Positions 37,584 to 49,339 of a stretch of 64,000 nucleotides of DNA are shown piece by piece. Both the position numbers and the translations under genes were made by a program. The notes beneath the pieces were generated by a model that was not told the origin of the DNA, ran no database searches, and saw only the letters and a list, made by a program, of their open reading frames with translations. Each line of letters starts with the position of its first letter. Position 1 is the stretch's first letter. This DNA is from Podocnemis expansa (lineage: Eukaryota > Chordata > Testudines > Podocnemididae): positions 11,168,572-11,232,571 of the forward strand of contig ML682024.1 in assembly GCA_007922195.1 (NCBI GenBank). Direction: 5' to 3'.

Positions 37584-39249
37584 GTAAGTGTGCAATGAAT
37601 GTAAAAGTCAATTCAGTTCCTTGCTGAAAAAAAGATCCAAATAAAAATTAAGTTTCCACAGTTAGAAGTACAGGAACGGAAGAATCAATGTTGTTTGAAT
37701 ATGATTTTGAAAGCATTTACTAGGATAGGCAGTTGAATGCTGCCGACTATTTTTGCTCCCACTGGGTGAAAGCCTCCCTGTACAATGGGCCATGTGTTAT
37801 TTAAATCTCACCTGACCCTTCAAACTAAGGCATAGGTGAGTATCTTGTGCTGCATAGTCCTAGTGCTTGCTTTTTGTACGGGGATGAATTACACCCCAAA
37901 TCCATGCTCATATGCCTTTGAGTATAGAGGGAGTTAGTCCTTCACCATGCATCTCCAATTGTCTGATCTGGAATTTGCCATTGTTATCCATTATGAGTGT
38001 CACTGCACAACTTATGAGATAGTGAATGTATATGGCTGTCATGTACTCAAAATACAAACAAGCCATTACCTTTGTTGAATTCTGTCTTCTGCAATCACAC
38101 ACGCACGCACATGCACACGCACACATATAGACCTGGGGGATACAGCCAGGAATCTTTTCTTTCCGCTACTATGTTTTTCGGGACTAGTACTGAGCAGTCT
38201 TTCTATTACCATTCCCAGGCCCTGGGGCTTGGTGGCACAAGAGGGAAAAGATGATTAGCAGAGCCAAAATGAAGTAGCTCCTACCTAACAGGACACTGAG
38301 ATGAAAGGGCCGAAGGCATCGGCCCAGTCCATGTATGAATCACCAGAACATATAAAACCATGCATTTATTCTCCTAACATATGACAAAAAGGAACACCAC
38401 GGGTATATGAACAGTGCACAGTGACATGTAAAACAATTCATGGCATGAATGGTGTGCCTAAATATATTTAGCCTCATCCTCACAGGGCCTATTACACAGA
38501 TGACATTCTTAATTTTACTGCATAATTTCGGGACATAAGCTTGTTTTCTCCATATAGCTATTATGAACTGGTAAAAAAATGGACTAAAAGGCTTCCACTG
38601 TCTGTCAGCCCCAGGCAGCCAGGGTTCCCTTGCTGTCAGCCAATATCAAGCACTCAAGACTCCCACTGTCTGTCAGTGCTGGGCCTCCAGAGTGCTGCTA
38701 TCAGCCAGCAGCTGTCAGCTAGCTCCAACTTATCGGGGCTCTGGCTGTACTTCTAGCCTGTCTGGTGGCAGACAAAATGCTGAAAGTGTGACCACTTCAA
38801 AGCTGAGAAACCAGAAATGAAATAAAGAGAACCCAGATTTCATTTTTTTAAAATTCCATTATCTATAAGTGACTCATGATCTGGGGGTGACCGACTCACC
38901 ATTTTCCAGTGACAAACATTGGCCCCACTGCTGCTGTGGGAGGCATTCATCTGTTTTTCCTATAGTATTAACTATATGGATCAAGTAATTTCCATGTCCC
39001 ATCTGTGCCCCTCCTGTGTGTGAAAGTTGAACATTCCCCAGAGAAGGTAAAAAAGAAGGGTGATTCCTTCCAAGTACAGCCAGCTAAATGGGTTTGGAAC
39101 TGCTCTGGGAAACCCCTGGATCTGTGTCTTAAGTGCTTAGTTAGTTCAGGGTTGATGATAGTTGAATTAGGGTTTTTATTATTAGTTTCCTGTAGGACTG
39201 GATATACGATTCTGTAGGATTTGGCACTAGAATAACAGAGCTGAAAACC

Positions 39250-41440
39250 AAGAAGCTGGGCTTTAAGAAATGTGTGTTTTAAGAAAGCTGTGTTCCCAGC
39301 ATCTCACACACATGATAGATGTCTCGCCTGCTTGGGTGAGGGTCATTTTTCAGATGAAGTATTTGATATAGTTGGAGTTTATGATGCAAAAGAAAAGGAG
39401 ACAGAACAGCCTTCAAGGAATTTTCCTCCAAGAAGCTGTCAGTGAAGTCTTCTAGAAACAAGTGGATCAGAGGATTGGCAAATCCTTATATACCTGCATA
39501 AGCTCCGAGGATATCTGGAGTGAAGAAAGTTACTTTCTGCTCCTATGTCCTGAGCACTAAGGGATCTTGGAGTCAAGGGAAGGATCTGAACTAAGGCAAG
39601 TCAACCAACTGTGGTGTCAGCCTCTGTCTCTAGAGCCAGTCCATGAGAGAAGGATCAGATTGTTGGAGGGAGCAGAAATGTTCAATCCTCACTGGTTTCC
39701 CCTTCTTCAAGAGCAGTCCTCAAGAGAGAGACCCATCTGATGAGCTGTTCTTGAAGGAAACGGGAATGGGCAGACACTGAGATAGGAAACGGTCCCCAGA
39801 GCCTATTATTTTTTAATCAGTTGAACTGGTTCTGGGAGGGGAAAGAAAGCTTTCTTGATGGGTTAAAAGAGATGAGAATGGATCTGCAGGCTGGTACAGA
39901 GGCAGTGGTTTAGTGAATAGTGGTTATGGCACAAGTTCACCAACCGTTTTCATCATAAGCGGTAATAAATCCTCATGTTTCACTGAAACTGGAATCCAAG
40001 ATTTTTCTTAATTCTGATTCAAATAGAATCCCACTAAGAAGGGAAAGTGAGCTGAGGTAATTCAAATCTCTCCTATACCTCAGCCTCCTAAGACTCCATC
40101 TGGGTCCCCCGATAAGAGCTTTTCACCATTCTCTTGCATTCAGCTCAGACCTTTGGTTCCATGGGAACTGGCGATATGAAGAAAGGACTGTTGTCCAGAA
40201 ACTCGCCTGGGAAAGAGGTTTTACAAGCAGATTCAGTCATGGTTCAGGATGATACAAATGAGTTCTGATAGAATTCGGGTATGTCCACACATACATCATT
40301 ATTTCGAAATAAGTTATTTCAAAATGAGTTATTTCGAAATAAAGTCCTTATTTCGAAATAAGTTAGTTCGAATTAAGAAAATGTTAATTCGAATTAAGGG
40401 AAAGCCTGCTTTCGAAACAGCTGTTATTTCGAAATGGTTATTTCGAAAGAAGGCCATTTGGACATGTTGCTTCCAAACAATGGTGGTGTTTTGAAACAAC
40501 AGGTCCAAACGGCACTCTTTCGAAATAACCATTTCAAAATAACAGCCGTTTCTAAATGAATGGGGTTTAAGCTGTTTCAAAATGACGGTTCTTATTTCAA
40601 AATGACAGAGCCTGTCATTTCGAAATAAGAAAACATCATGTGGACAGTCAGTTTTTTATTTTGAAACAAACAGTGTTGTTTCGAAATAAAAGACTCGTGT
40701 GGACACCCGAACTCTTGTAGTGGTAAGAGACATCTTCTCAGAAAAGGAAAAATCCATGGAGTTTGAAGAGTTTGATCCAGAATTTGAGAGGAGAAATTCT
40801 CGGAAGAGAATGTTGGGGTGACTTCAGCTTCATCACCATTGGGAGATGTGGTGCTATTGTGTGAGTTGCTGTATCAGACGACAAGCATATTATCTAATCA
40901 GGCTATTTCTAGTGAGGAATCTTCACATGCTGTATTTGACATTGTAAGAACAGCTACCAGAGAGTTGCACTCTCCTCATTAGAAGAGTTGTCTCAGTCAG
41001 CAAAAGTGATAAGCTGCGTCTTCATCAGCTCAGCCTTTGTCGAAAAGGACTGATAAACTTGTTTCCTTTCTGTGTTCCATAGCCACCTTTCCCGTAGCTT
41101 GGTGGGCACCTACAATGGCAACTAGGTGCTTCGGTCCCTTTTGCATCTCTTCTCTGCCCCCAACTTCAGCTCCTATCCAGTCTGTCAAGGGGTACTTACT
41201 TATTTGAATAACTCTGGGAATTTTTATTTCATCCATTAAACAGCATCTCACAGCCATCTCTACTTATCGCAAGTTAACTGAGCAAAAGACTACGTTCAAC
41301 CATCGTATGATGAGGATGTTCTCACAGAAGCTAGTTAACATCTATCTTTCCTTAGGAACCCTTGCTCTGGTTCTCACAAAACATATGCAACTAGAGCTAA
41401 TACAAGCTGATTTGTTCAAATATAAAATTTAATTCATTAT
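39250..41440 (+). mobile_element. DIRS-like retroelement relic, copy 2
   Basis: Paralogue of the relic at 33600-35330, carried along by the tandem duplication and later split by the MITE at 40277-40708. Further frameshifts have accumulated, so its zinc-knuckle-like and recombinase-like frames are shorter. Confidence 0.4.
40277..40708. mobile_element. Harbinger-like MITE private to unit 2
   Basis: The ends GGGTATGTCCACACATAC and CGTGTGGACACCC are inverted repeats. Unit 1 has the empty site TAGAACTCCTGTAG (about 34618). In unit 2 the flanks are GAATTC and GAACTC. The target duplication is ambiguous: a 6-bp GAACTC with one change fits, but so does a precise boundary inside TTC/GAA. The inside is TTATTTCGAAATAA palindromes and AATTCGAATT words, with no coding content. 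Confidence 0.8.
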
Positions 41441-42831
41441 TTCAATAATTCAAATTTATTTTTTATTATTAAAAAAAAAACTATTGAATCATAAACTATT
41501 AAGTAACGGCACATCCTCTGAGATAGTGAATGTATGCGTATGTTTTCCATACTCATAGGATCAGTTATCTAGTATTACCCTGGCTGATTTTATGCCATAT
41601 CTGCCAATCGTCTCTTTCACACACCCCTCCTGAGTTCTGGAGAGAGCACAAGACGCATACTCCTGCCAGAATTCAGAGGTGTTGGAGCCCAACCCCTGTC
41701 ACCCTGGTCAACATATACATCCTAGGGATGCAGCCAGGAATCTCTTCCTTCCACACCCTGTTTTTAGGGGTTGGCAGTGAGCAGTCTTTCCAGTACTATT
41801 CCTCAGCCTTGGGGCTTAGTGAAACAAGAGAGGAAGACAAGTAGAGCCATCATTCTCCCACTTCACTGTGCAAGAGCTAGAACAAATACCCCTAAACTCT
41901 ATTGCACACCAAACAGCTCTTCATGAAAGTCTTCCACCCCATCCCCCATAAGCAGCAGGGCTGAGTGGGTAATGACTTGTTTAGAATTTGAATTTTGTCC
42001 TCCTTTTTGACACCATTTTTAGTGTAAATTTGCTGCTATTTCCAAACAAAGGGCCTTTGGACTTTGAAAATTCAAAACTGACCATTTCAAAAATGTTGAA
42101 ATTAGGTATTTTCTACAGTCTCAAGCCATTTATGAAAAGCTGTTTTGTTTCATTTTTTTCAGTGAACTAAACTTTATTTCTCAGTTTCTGTTTTGATGAA
42201 CCAGCATCTTATAGCTAACAGGCAATTCATTCTAAAAACTGCTAATCAGCTCTAATTTCCAGCCTTAATCTGTAGACTTTCAATTTGTATTGGATTGTGT
42301 TATACCAGCCCCTGATAATGGGCTCTTCAGTCTACCAGAGAAAGTCATAACATGATCCAGTGGTTCGAAGTTGAAGTTAGACAAACCCGGACTGGAAATG
42401 AGAACAAATTATAAACAAGGAGAGTAATTATCCATTGGAACAATCTACCAAGGATCAGGGTAGAGTCCTCATCACTGAAAAGTTTTAAATCAAAATTGGA
42501 TGTATTTTTTCATCAAAGATAAGCTCTAAGAATTCTTTTGATCAAATTCTTTGGCCTGTGTCATACGGGAGTTCAGGCTAAATGATCAAAATGGTTCCTT
42601 TTGTCCATGGAATCTAGAAATCTATGATTGGTGCTGGTATCTGAGCACAATTGCCTTTTCTTCTAGCAATTAATGATTTTAATACTTATAACGTTTGATA
42701 AATATCATATATTTGCCTTTGTTCTGGACATTACATTAGTTCTGCAGTGAAGTCAAAACTGAAACTGCAGCATTAAGCACATAGTTTCTTTCTTTATTTT
42801 TCATTTTTTAATTTTTTTTCTTCTTTTCCAG

Positions 42832-42852
42832 AAAAGCTTCAGAAAGAGAAAG
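42832..42852 (+). CDS. 21-bp heptad exon A, unit 2
   Basis: The exon lies between TTCTTCTTTTCCAG and GTAAATTT, phase 1-1, and reads KKLQKEK after joining to the preceding exon B (or E at position 1 after an exon ending in G). Duplicate of 36663-36683 with a better donor. Leu at position 3. Confidence 0.75.
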
Positions 42853-43670
42853 GTAAATTTCAGTTGACTTCTGTTGCTGAGAGGATGCCTGATTGGGTAA
42901 TATTTGGGGAAGATGTTCTGGGGACAAGAACAGTGAATAGAAGGAGATCGATGATTGTCAGTGTGTCAATGAAAACGGACTAGCAGATGAGTGCAGGAAG
43001 CTGGGCAAGCAGTTACCACTGGAGAACAAGGAGTCTGAAGCATTTCCAGTGCCGGGTGTAGGCGTGGAATTTCCTCCTCATGTGGTGAAGTTTTGTCCAG
43101 AGGTCTGTGATGGCTGGGAGAGGAATCTGGTTGGTACTCAGCACTGGGACAGTGGTTGGGAGTGTGCAACAGTGGAACATGTAGGTCTTTCAAATTAGAA
43201 ACTCTTCAGAAGTTGATAAAATGCATAGTCTGTGAGTGTTTGTTCACCCATTACACAGACACACACACAGGAAAGTAGCTCTGAATTGATTCTTCTTCAG
43301 TGTAGTTTTATGAAACTGACTATACTGGTAAAACCTATATAAAGAGCTTTGACGGGTTCACTGTTCAAGGTACAGGAGCAAAAATGTTTGTTCCTAATAA
43401 TCTTTTATCTCATGAGGTTGTGTTTGGACTTCACAAAAAGACTATGTAGCCTTTCAAAAGCAGTGACAATGCATAGCATTTCCTTTCTTTCAGTGACAGG
43501 CTTTACTGAGGAGTTTTACCGTAAAGGAATGAATCTGGTTTGCACTCCTGCAACAGAGTTGGGCAGAGGTGTCAGATGAAAAGCTTTGCAAGATAGGAGC
43601 AATATCTACTAGCTAACCCAAATAAAATTCACGAGAGGTGTGTATTAAGAAAATTTCTTTTTCTTTACAG

Positions 43671-43691
43671 ATGACCTCCAAGGAGAACTGA
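43671..43691 (+). CDS. 21-bp heptad exon B, unit 2
   Basis: The exon lies between TTCTTTACAG and GTAAGTG, phase 1-1, and reads DDLQGEL. It is base-for-base identical to exon B of unit 1, while the surrounding introns differ at many sites. This suggests a recent duplication, gene conversion or constraint. Confidence 0.75.
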   Translation: MTSKEN

Positions 43692-44651
43692 GTAAGTGTG
43701 CAATGAATGTAAAAGTCAATTCAGTTCCACGCTGAAAAAGCGATGCAAATAAAAATTAAGTTCCCACAGTTAGAAGTACGGGAACTGAAGGATCAATGTT
43801 GTTTGAATATTATTTTGAAAGCATTTACTAGGATGGGCAGTTGAATGCTGCCGACTATTTTTGCTCCCACAGGGTGAAAGCCTCCCTGTACTATGGGCTA
43901 TGTGTTATTTAAATTTCACCTAACCCTTCAAACTAGGGCATAGGTTAGTATCTTGTGCTGCATAGTCCTAGTGCTTGCTTTTGGATAGGGATGAATTTCA
44001 CCCCAAATCAGTGCTCATATTCCTTTGAATACAGAGGGAGTTCGTCCATGCATCTCCAATTGTCTGATCTGGAATTTGCCATTGATGTCCAATGTGAGAG
44101 TAACTGCGCAGCTTTTGAGATAGTGAATGTATATGGCTGTCATATACTGAAAATACGAACAAACCATCACCTTTGTTGAATTTTGTCTTCTGCAATCAAC
44201 CCCCCCTCCCCCAAACACACACACACAGTAAACCCCTGAGGGATGCAGCCAGGAATCTTTTCTTACACCACTATGTTTCTGGGGACTAATAGTGAGCAGT
44301 CTTTCTATTGCTATTACTAGGCCTTGGAGCTTGGTAGCACAAGAGAGAAAAGATGATTAGCAGAGCCAGCATGAATTGGCTTCTTCCTAATAGGACACTG
44401 AGATGAAAGGGCTGAAGGCATCAGCCCATTCCATGTATGCATCACCAGAAGATATAAAACCATGCACTCATTCTCCTAAGAAATTATAAAAAGTTGATGG
44501 TAGGCTGTATTAGAATGTGGGAACACATTCTTTATGTTTTGGCCTTACATCCTCCATCTCCACTTTACAAAAGCTTGGACAAATGTTCTCAGATTTTACC
44601 ATATGTCAAACATCTCTTTAGTAAATTATTCTCCTTTATTCTTTCCAGTCC

Positions 44652-44702
44652 TTTATTTTATTTTATTTTATTTTATTTTATTTTATTTTATTTTATTTTA
44701 TT
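44652..44702. repeat. (TTTTA)n microsatellite
   Basis: About ten tandem TTTTA units at the junction between duplication units 2 and 3. The open frame over it is an artefact. Confidence 0.9.
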
Positions 44703-45813
44703 AATTGTGCTGATATTTGGGTGGGGATCTAGGGCAACCAACAGCAATAGCAGTATCCAAGGCTGCATCACTGTGAAGAAATGCTGTCAGTATTCAGTGC
44801 CCCTGAGTACCAGAAAAAAAAAAAAAAAAAAAAGCAAAAAAGCCATGATTCTATCAGTATTAGAGCTAGCTTTGTGTTAATTTTCTCTTTTCATTAGAAT
44901 TTTCAATATTCCCAAATATTTTCCTATTCTGAATCCGGGATGAACAATTGCAGTTTTAAAACCAAACCAAAAGCCCTTTGCCCCACCCAGTTCAATCTCA
45001 GTCAGTTGGAACATAGTTTTGATCATTTTGAAATCCTTTATTTAGATTTTGAAGGGGAATTTTTCCCCATTTTTCAAACTTGTTTTAGTATAAATTTACA
45101 AATATTTCCAAACAAAACTTCAAGACATAAAAATGCAAAACTTTCTGTTACAAAATTGTGGAAATGAGATGTCTGTAGAATCTCAACACTTTCTTAATTA
45201 TAAGATTTTGGATTCATTGTTTCAGTGAACAGAAGACTATTTCTCAAATAGTTTTGGCTTTTATGAATCAGCATTTTCAACTAGAGAACATTTCATTGAA
45301 ACAATTCCCAAACAACTCTGACTTCCTGTCTCATTTTGTCTATTTGCAACTTTTACTGGATTGTGTTATACCTCTCTATGTTAATGAGCTCTTCAGTCTA
45401 CCCTGGGAAGGTGTAACTTGATCCAGTGACAAACCGAATCAGGACAGATTCAGACTGGAAATGACAAGTACATTTTCAATGACCATCACAGTAATTAACT
45501 ACTGGAAAAAATGACTGAAGTATTGATAAATGAGGACTTATTTTGAAAAAGTACTGTGGCTTCTCTTATATCAGGATTCACACTATATAATTGTACTGCT
45601 CACTTCTGGCATTGGAATATAGGAATCCACAGTAGTAGCGAAGAACAATTTTGGCTTTGATTCTTGCATTTTACTATCTCTGTATTTACAGCATTTTATA
45701 AATTACCAGGCATTCTCTTGGTTCTGAATTTTATATTCTTTCTGTATGCTATGGAAACAAAACTGAAAGCACAGAGCTAAACACATGGTTTTCTATGTGT
45801 TTTTCTTTTCTAA

Positions 45814-45834
45814 AAATAGTCCATTAAGAAAAAG
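45814..45834 (+). pseudogene. Decayed 21-bp heptad exon A in unit 3
   Basis: By alignment this is the third copy of exon A. The acceptor has changed from CCAG to CTAA, and in the expected frame the 21 bases contain TAA (position 45825 onwards). The donor is GTTAAT. It would not be spliced as a heptad, and if included it would end the protein. Confidence 0.7.
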
Positions 45835-46442
45835 GTTAATTCATAATTCTCACTGACTTCTGTCACTTGGAGGATGCCTGGCTGGGCAGTATTTGGGGAA
45901 GATATTTTGGAAGACAAGAACAGTGTATACAAGAGAGATTGATGATTGGTAGCGTGCTGATGAAAATGGTTTGGCAAATGGGCATAATGGGTTGTGAGAG
46001 CAGTTTCTAGGAGAGGACAAAGATTCTATAGAGCTTCCAATGTTCCAAAAGTCATGGGCTTTCCTCGTCATGGATGAGTCTTTTTCAGAAGTCTGTCATG
46101 GATGGGAGATGCATTTGCCTGGGTACTGGGCATTGGGACAGCAGCTGGGAGTGTGTGAAAGTAAAACAGAGAGGATGTTTCAGATTCAAAACGTTTCAGG
46201 AGTCAATACAATGTAGTATTTGTGAATATTTGCTTTACCCGTTACACACACACACAATGACTGCAATAAGAGATGATTATCAAAGGAGAAAAAGAAATAG
46301 AATCCGTTCTTCTTCAATACTATTCTATTGAGCAAACTATACTGGTAAAACTTACGTAATGAACTCTGAAGGCTTCACTGCTAAAAGTATAGGAACAAAA
46401 ATGCTTTTTCCTACTAATCTTTTAATTTATCTCATGAGCCGC

Positions 46443-47457
46443 TGTCACAGGATGCACATCTGTGCACCCTGGATTATGATCAATACAATTTTTCTGTTGA
46501 CTTAAAGCACTATGATTGTATGTTTCTATGCCATTTACGCCATACAAGGTTTATTCATGGATGCTCATAACCTATGCAACTTTATTACTGTAATATTATG
46601 TTTTCTGCAGCCTCATGCATGTGCACAGAGGTGAAACATGTTTTCCATGGCTGAGGGGGGTGGGAGACAGGTGGGAACTCTCTTCCAGCTGCATGTAAAC
46701 AGCCACAGCTGTGAGTGAGCAGGTACCTGTACAGGGCAACAAAGAAAATGCAAATTGAGATGGCTCAGACTGGACAAACAGATCACATCTGCTCAGAAAG
46801 GAAGGGGTTGAGGAGATCGGGAAAGAAAGAGAGACACTTGGAGGATGTGGGGCTTTTTGCCTGGGAATCTTCATCTTGAAACAACTTAAAGTAAGAGCTG
46901 GGCCCTGCCTGGCCTCAGGAAGAGACTGGCTGTACAAACATCTGACAGCCAAACATCTTGAGCAGAAGCTTGGACTATGAGGTCAATTTAGTTAGAGATA
47001 TTAGGGTTAGTAAGTATGTTTTACCTTTTATTTCCTTGTGGTCACTGCTGACTCATCTATATTGTGATTTTGCCATGACTGGCCATATTCTCACTTAGCT
47101 GTTTTATCTAAAGCTGTCTGGTCTTCAGAGGGTATGAGTGAAGTAGGCTGGGCACAATCCGTTTGTTTGTTAAATGGATGGACATGAGTGTATGGTGATT
47201 GGGGCTGGGTCCCAATCCCTGTAAGATAGTGCTCCCACAGTGGTATCTGGGGCTGGGGGTGCTTGCTTGGGGACTGTCCCTCGAGTAGCCAGAGGGCATA
47301 TACCCACTGCTTAGTATCGTTTGCACACAAGAGTCTGGAGTGGACTGACTCAGGAGTGAGTGGTCACCTGGCAAAGCGGGCAGAATCAGGGTTCAGTGGT
47401 AGAAATTGGGGGATCACAGTGGCACACTGGACCAGATCTGGGGAACAGCTTGCCACA
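46443..47457. mobile_element. About 1.0-kb insertion in unit 3, solo-LTR-like
   Basis: Units 1 and 2 read through ATCTnATGnGGTTGTGTTTGGACTT. Unit 3 has this split by about 1,015 bp that begin TGTCACAGGATGCAC and end GAACAGCTTGCCACA, that is TG...CA. These termini suggest a solo LTR of an endogenous retrovirus-like element. No clear target duplication and no retroviral gene are present, so the class is inferred. Confidence 0.5.
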
Positions 47458-47712
47458 ATTGTGTTTGGACTTCAGAAACAGGTAATGTCTAGAATCTCTA
47501 AGTAGTGATATTGCTCACTATTGCCTCAACTGCGATGACAGGTTTTATTGGGGTGTTTTACAGTAGATAACTGAGGCTGGTTTTGATTCACACAACAGAC
47601 CTGGTGGGGGATATCAGATGAGATGCTTTACAGGGGACAATTCAGATCTGCTAGCTAATGTAACTGAAATTCACAAAATATGTAAATTAAGGAATTCTAT
47701 TTTTCTTTACAG

Positions 47713-47733
47713 AAAAACTCCGAGGAGAACTGG
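47713..47733 (+). CDS. 21-bp heptad exon B, unit 3
   Basis: The exon lies between TTTTCTTTACAG and GTAAGTG, phase 1-1, and reads KKLRGEL after the preceding exon B. It aligns with the exon B copies of units 1 and 2 but begins AAAAACTCCGAGG instead of ATGACCTCCAAGG. Leu at positions 3 and 7 is kept. Confidence 0.75.
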
Positions 47734-47955
47734 GTAAGTGTTCATTGACTTTTTTAAATGTAAAAGTCAATTCAGTTCCATGCTGGAAAAGAGGTGCAAA
47801 TAGAAATGAAGTTCTCACAGATGGAGATCTGGGAAGTGAAGGGTTATTGATGTCTGAATATTGTTTTGATAAAGTTTGCAAGAACGGATGGTTGAATGCA
47901 GCAGACTATTTCTGCTCCCATTGGATGAAAGCCTTCCATGTGCAATGGGCTATTT

Positions 47956-48526
47956 CAGGGATCAGCAACCTTTGCCAACCGCTGTGCCAGCCCCTCCTTC
48001 TCGATTGTCAGCCAGTGCTAGCGGCCCCCTCCACAGAAATAAAAGCAGTGGCTGCCTGACAATTTGGTGGCAGCCATGTCTGGAGGCTGGGGGGCTGAAA
48101 GTGGGGCGCTTTCCTGGCAGGCCGCTGAAAGGAGCCACTCGCAGAAAGAAGCTGCCTGGAGTGGCTCCTCTTGGCCGCCTGCCTGGGGACAGGGTTCCTG
48201 AGAGATGCCATGGAAAGAAGCTGCCAGGAGCAGCTCCTCTTAGGAGGTCTCCAGGCGTGCTGAGGAAAGAAGCTACCCACAGTGGCTCCTTGACAGCTGC
48301 TCACCACAGAGAGAAGCCGTTCCAGGCATCTTCTCTCCACACCATGCCTGGAACATGGAGGTGGTGGGGACCTTCTGTGCACCAGCTGCCACTGAAAGAA
48401 GCTGTCCAGTGTGGCTTTCAGTGACAAGAGCCACAATTTTGGTGGCATTGCAGAGGGTGCTGTGTGCTGTTCCAAATGGGGTCTCACGCCACTGTCAGCA
48501 CACATGCCAGTGGTTGCTTACCCCTG
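47956..48526. mobile_element. Non-autonomous hAT element private to unit 3
   Basis: The left end CAGGGATCAGCAACC and right end GGTTGCTTACCCCTG are inverted repeats like those at 5349-5875. Flanks GGCTATTT (47948-47955) and GGCTGTGT (48527-48534) match the empty site GGCTATGTGT in unit 2 (about 43887), which supports an 8-bp duplication with later changes. No transposase. Confidence 0.8.
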
Positions 48527-48908
48527 GGCTGTGTGTTACTTAAATCTCACCTAACCCTTCAAACTAGGGCATAGGTGAGTATCTTGTGCTGCATAGTCCT
48601 AGTGCTTGCTTTTTCTACAAGGATGAATTTCATCCCAAATCAGTGCTCATATGCCTTTGAATATAGAGGGAATTAGTCCCTGACAATATGTTTCCAATGA
48701 TGTGATTTGGAATTTGCCTTTAACATCAGTAATGGGAACAGGGTCACAACCTTTGAGTTATTGAATGTGTGTGCATCCTACATTCAACATATGAACTATC
48801 TTTTGCCTTTGCTGATCTATTCTTATATCTGTCAATTGCCTTTTCTCCAGCACCACCATCTGCCCTTCTTCAGGTCTGGTGAGGGCAGGATAGACAGCCT
48901 GACTTGAA

Positions 48909-49339
48909 GGCTATGTCTACACTTACATGTGAATTCAAATGGACTGTCATCAATTCAAATTCAAATAAGTGCATGGACATGCCCGCTTTCCTCAATTCGG
49001 ACTGAGGCACTCCTTAGTTCGAAGTGAAGAAAGCAGAGTTTGAATTGGTCAAACCTGCTTTTTCATCAAAGTCAGGGTCTATTCGAAGTGAGTAATTCGA
49101 ATTGACAGAGTGTGGCCATGTCAGTTCGAATTCACTGTTAGTCTGACTTCGCCACAGCTTGATTTTTCCCTATACAATACCACCCCCTACTGAATTCAAA
49201 CTAGCAAGTCCTGGTCATGGACATGCCAATTGGAACTGGATTTTCTAGTGTGGCCATGCCAATTCGAATTCGAATTAGATTCGAATTGGTCAATTCGAAT
49301 TCAGTAATTCGAATTGAAATGCTCAGTGTAGACATAGCC
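48909..49339. mobile_element. Harbinger-like MITE, 431 bp, TSD GAA
   Basis: The termini GGCTATGTCTACAC and GTGTAGACATAGCC are perfect inverted repeats. GAA lies on both flanks (48906-48908 and 49340-49342). It contains AATTCGAATT palindromes and a form of the family hairpin (CTAGCAAGTCC...GGACATGCC) at 49201-49226. No coding capacity. Confidence 0.85.

Larger units (their letters stand above)
33116..38385 (+). repeat. Tandem duplication unit 1 (contains two heptad exons)
   Basis: This block aligns in order with 38662-44482. Landmarks include GTCAGTGCTGGGCCTCCAGAG (33117 and 38662), GGATTTGGCACTAGAATAAC (33568 and 39217), both heptad exons, and GGACACTGAGATGAAAGGG (38291 and 44393). A part of it (35400-35830) is also related to 37985-38270 within the same unit, so an older and smaller duplication is nested inside. 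It holds exons 36663-36683 and 37563-37583. Confidence 0.85.
38662..44482 (+). repeat. Tandem duplication unit 2 (contains two heptad exons)
   Basis: Second copy of the block at 33116-38385, collinear and highly similar, with small indels and one clear private insertion, the 432-bp MITE at 40277-40708. It holds exons 42832-42852 and 43671-43691 and a second DIRS-like relic. Confidence 0.85.
44900..48905 (+). repeat. Duplication unit 3, diverged and interrupted
   Basis: Collinear with 35870-38040 (unit 1) and 41960-44160 (unit 2) but more diverged. Matching landmarks include GATCCAGTG (45419), the decayed exon A (45814-45834), TTGTGTTTGGACTTCA (47459), exon B (47713-47733) and CATAGTCCTAGTGCTTGCTTTTT (48592). 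It has two private insertions: 46443-47457 and 47956-48526. Confidence 0.8.

Noticed and set aside
44494..44880. 128-residue frame with a hydrophobic Phe/Ile/Leu stretch
   Set aside because: The apparent membrane segment is the TTTTA microsatellite translated.
47876..48505. Frames of 182 (+) and 165 (-) residues
   Set aside because: They fall inside the hAT element at 47956-48526 and have no transposase similarity.
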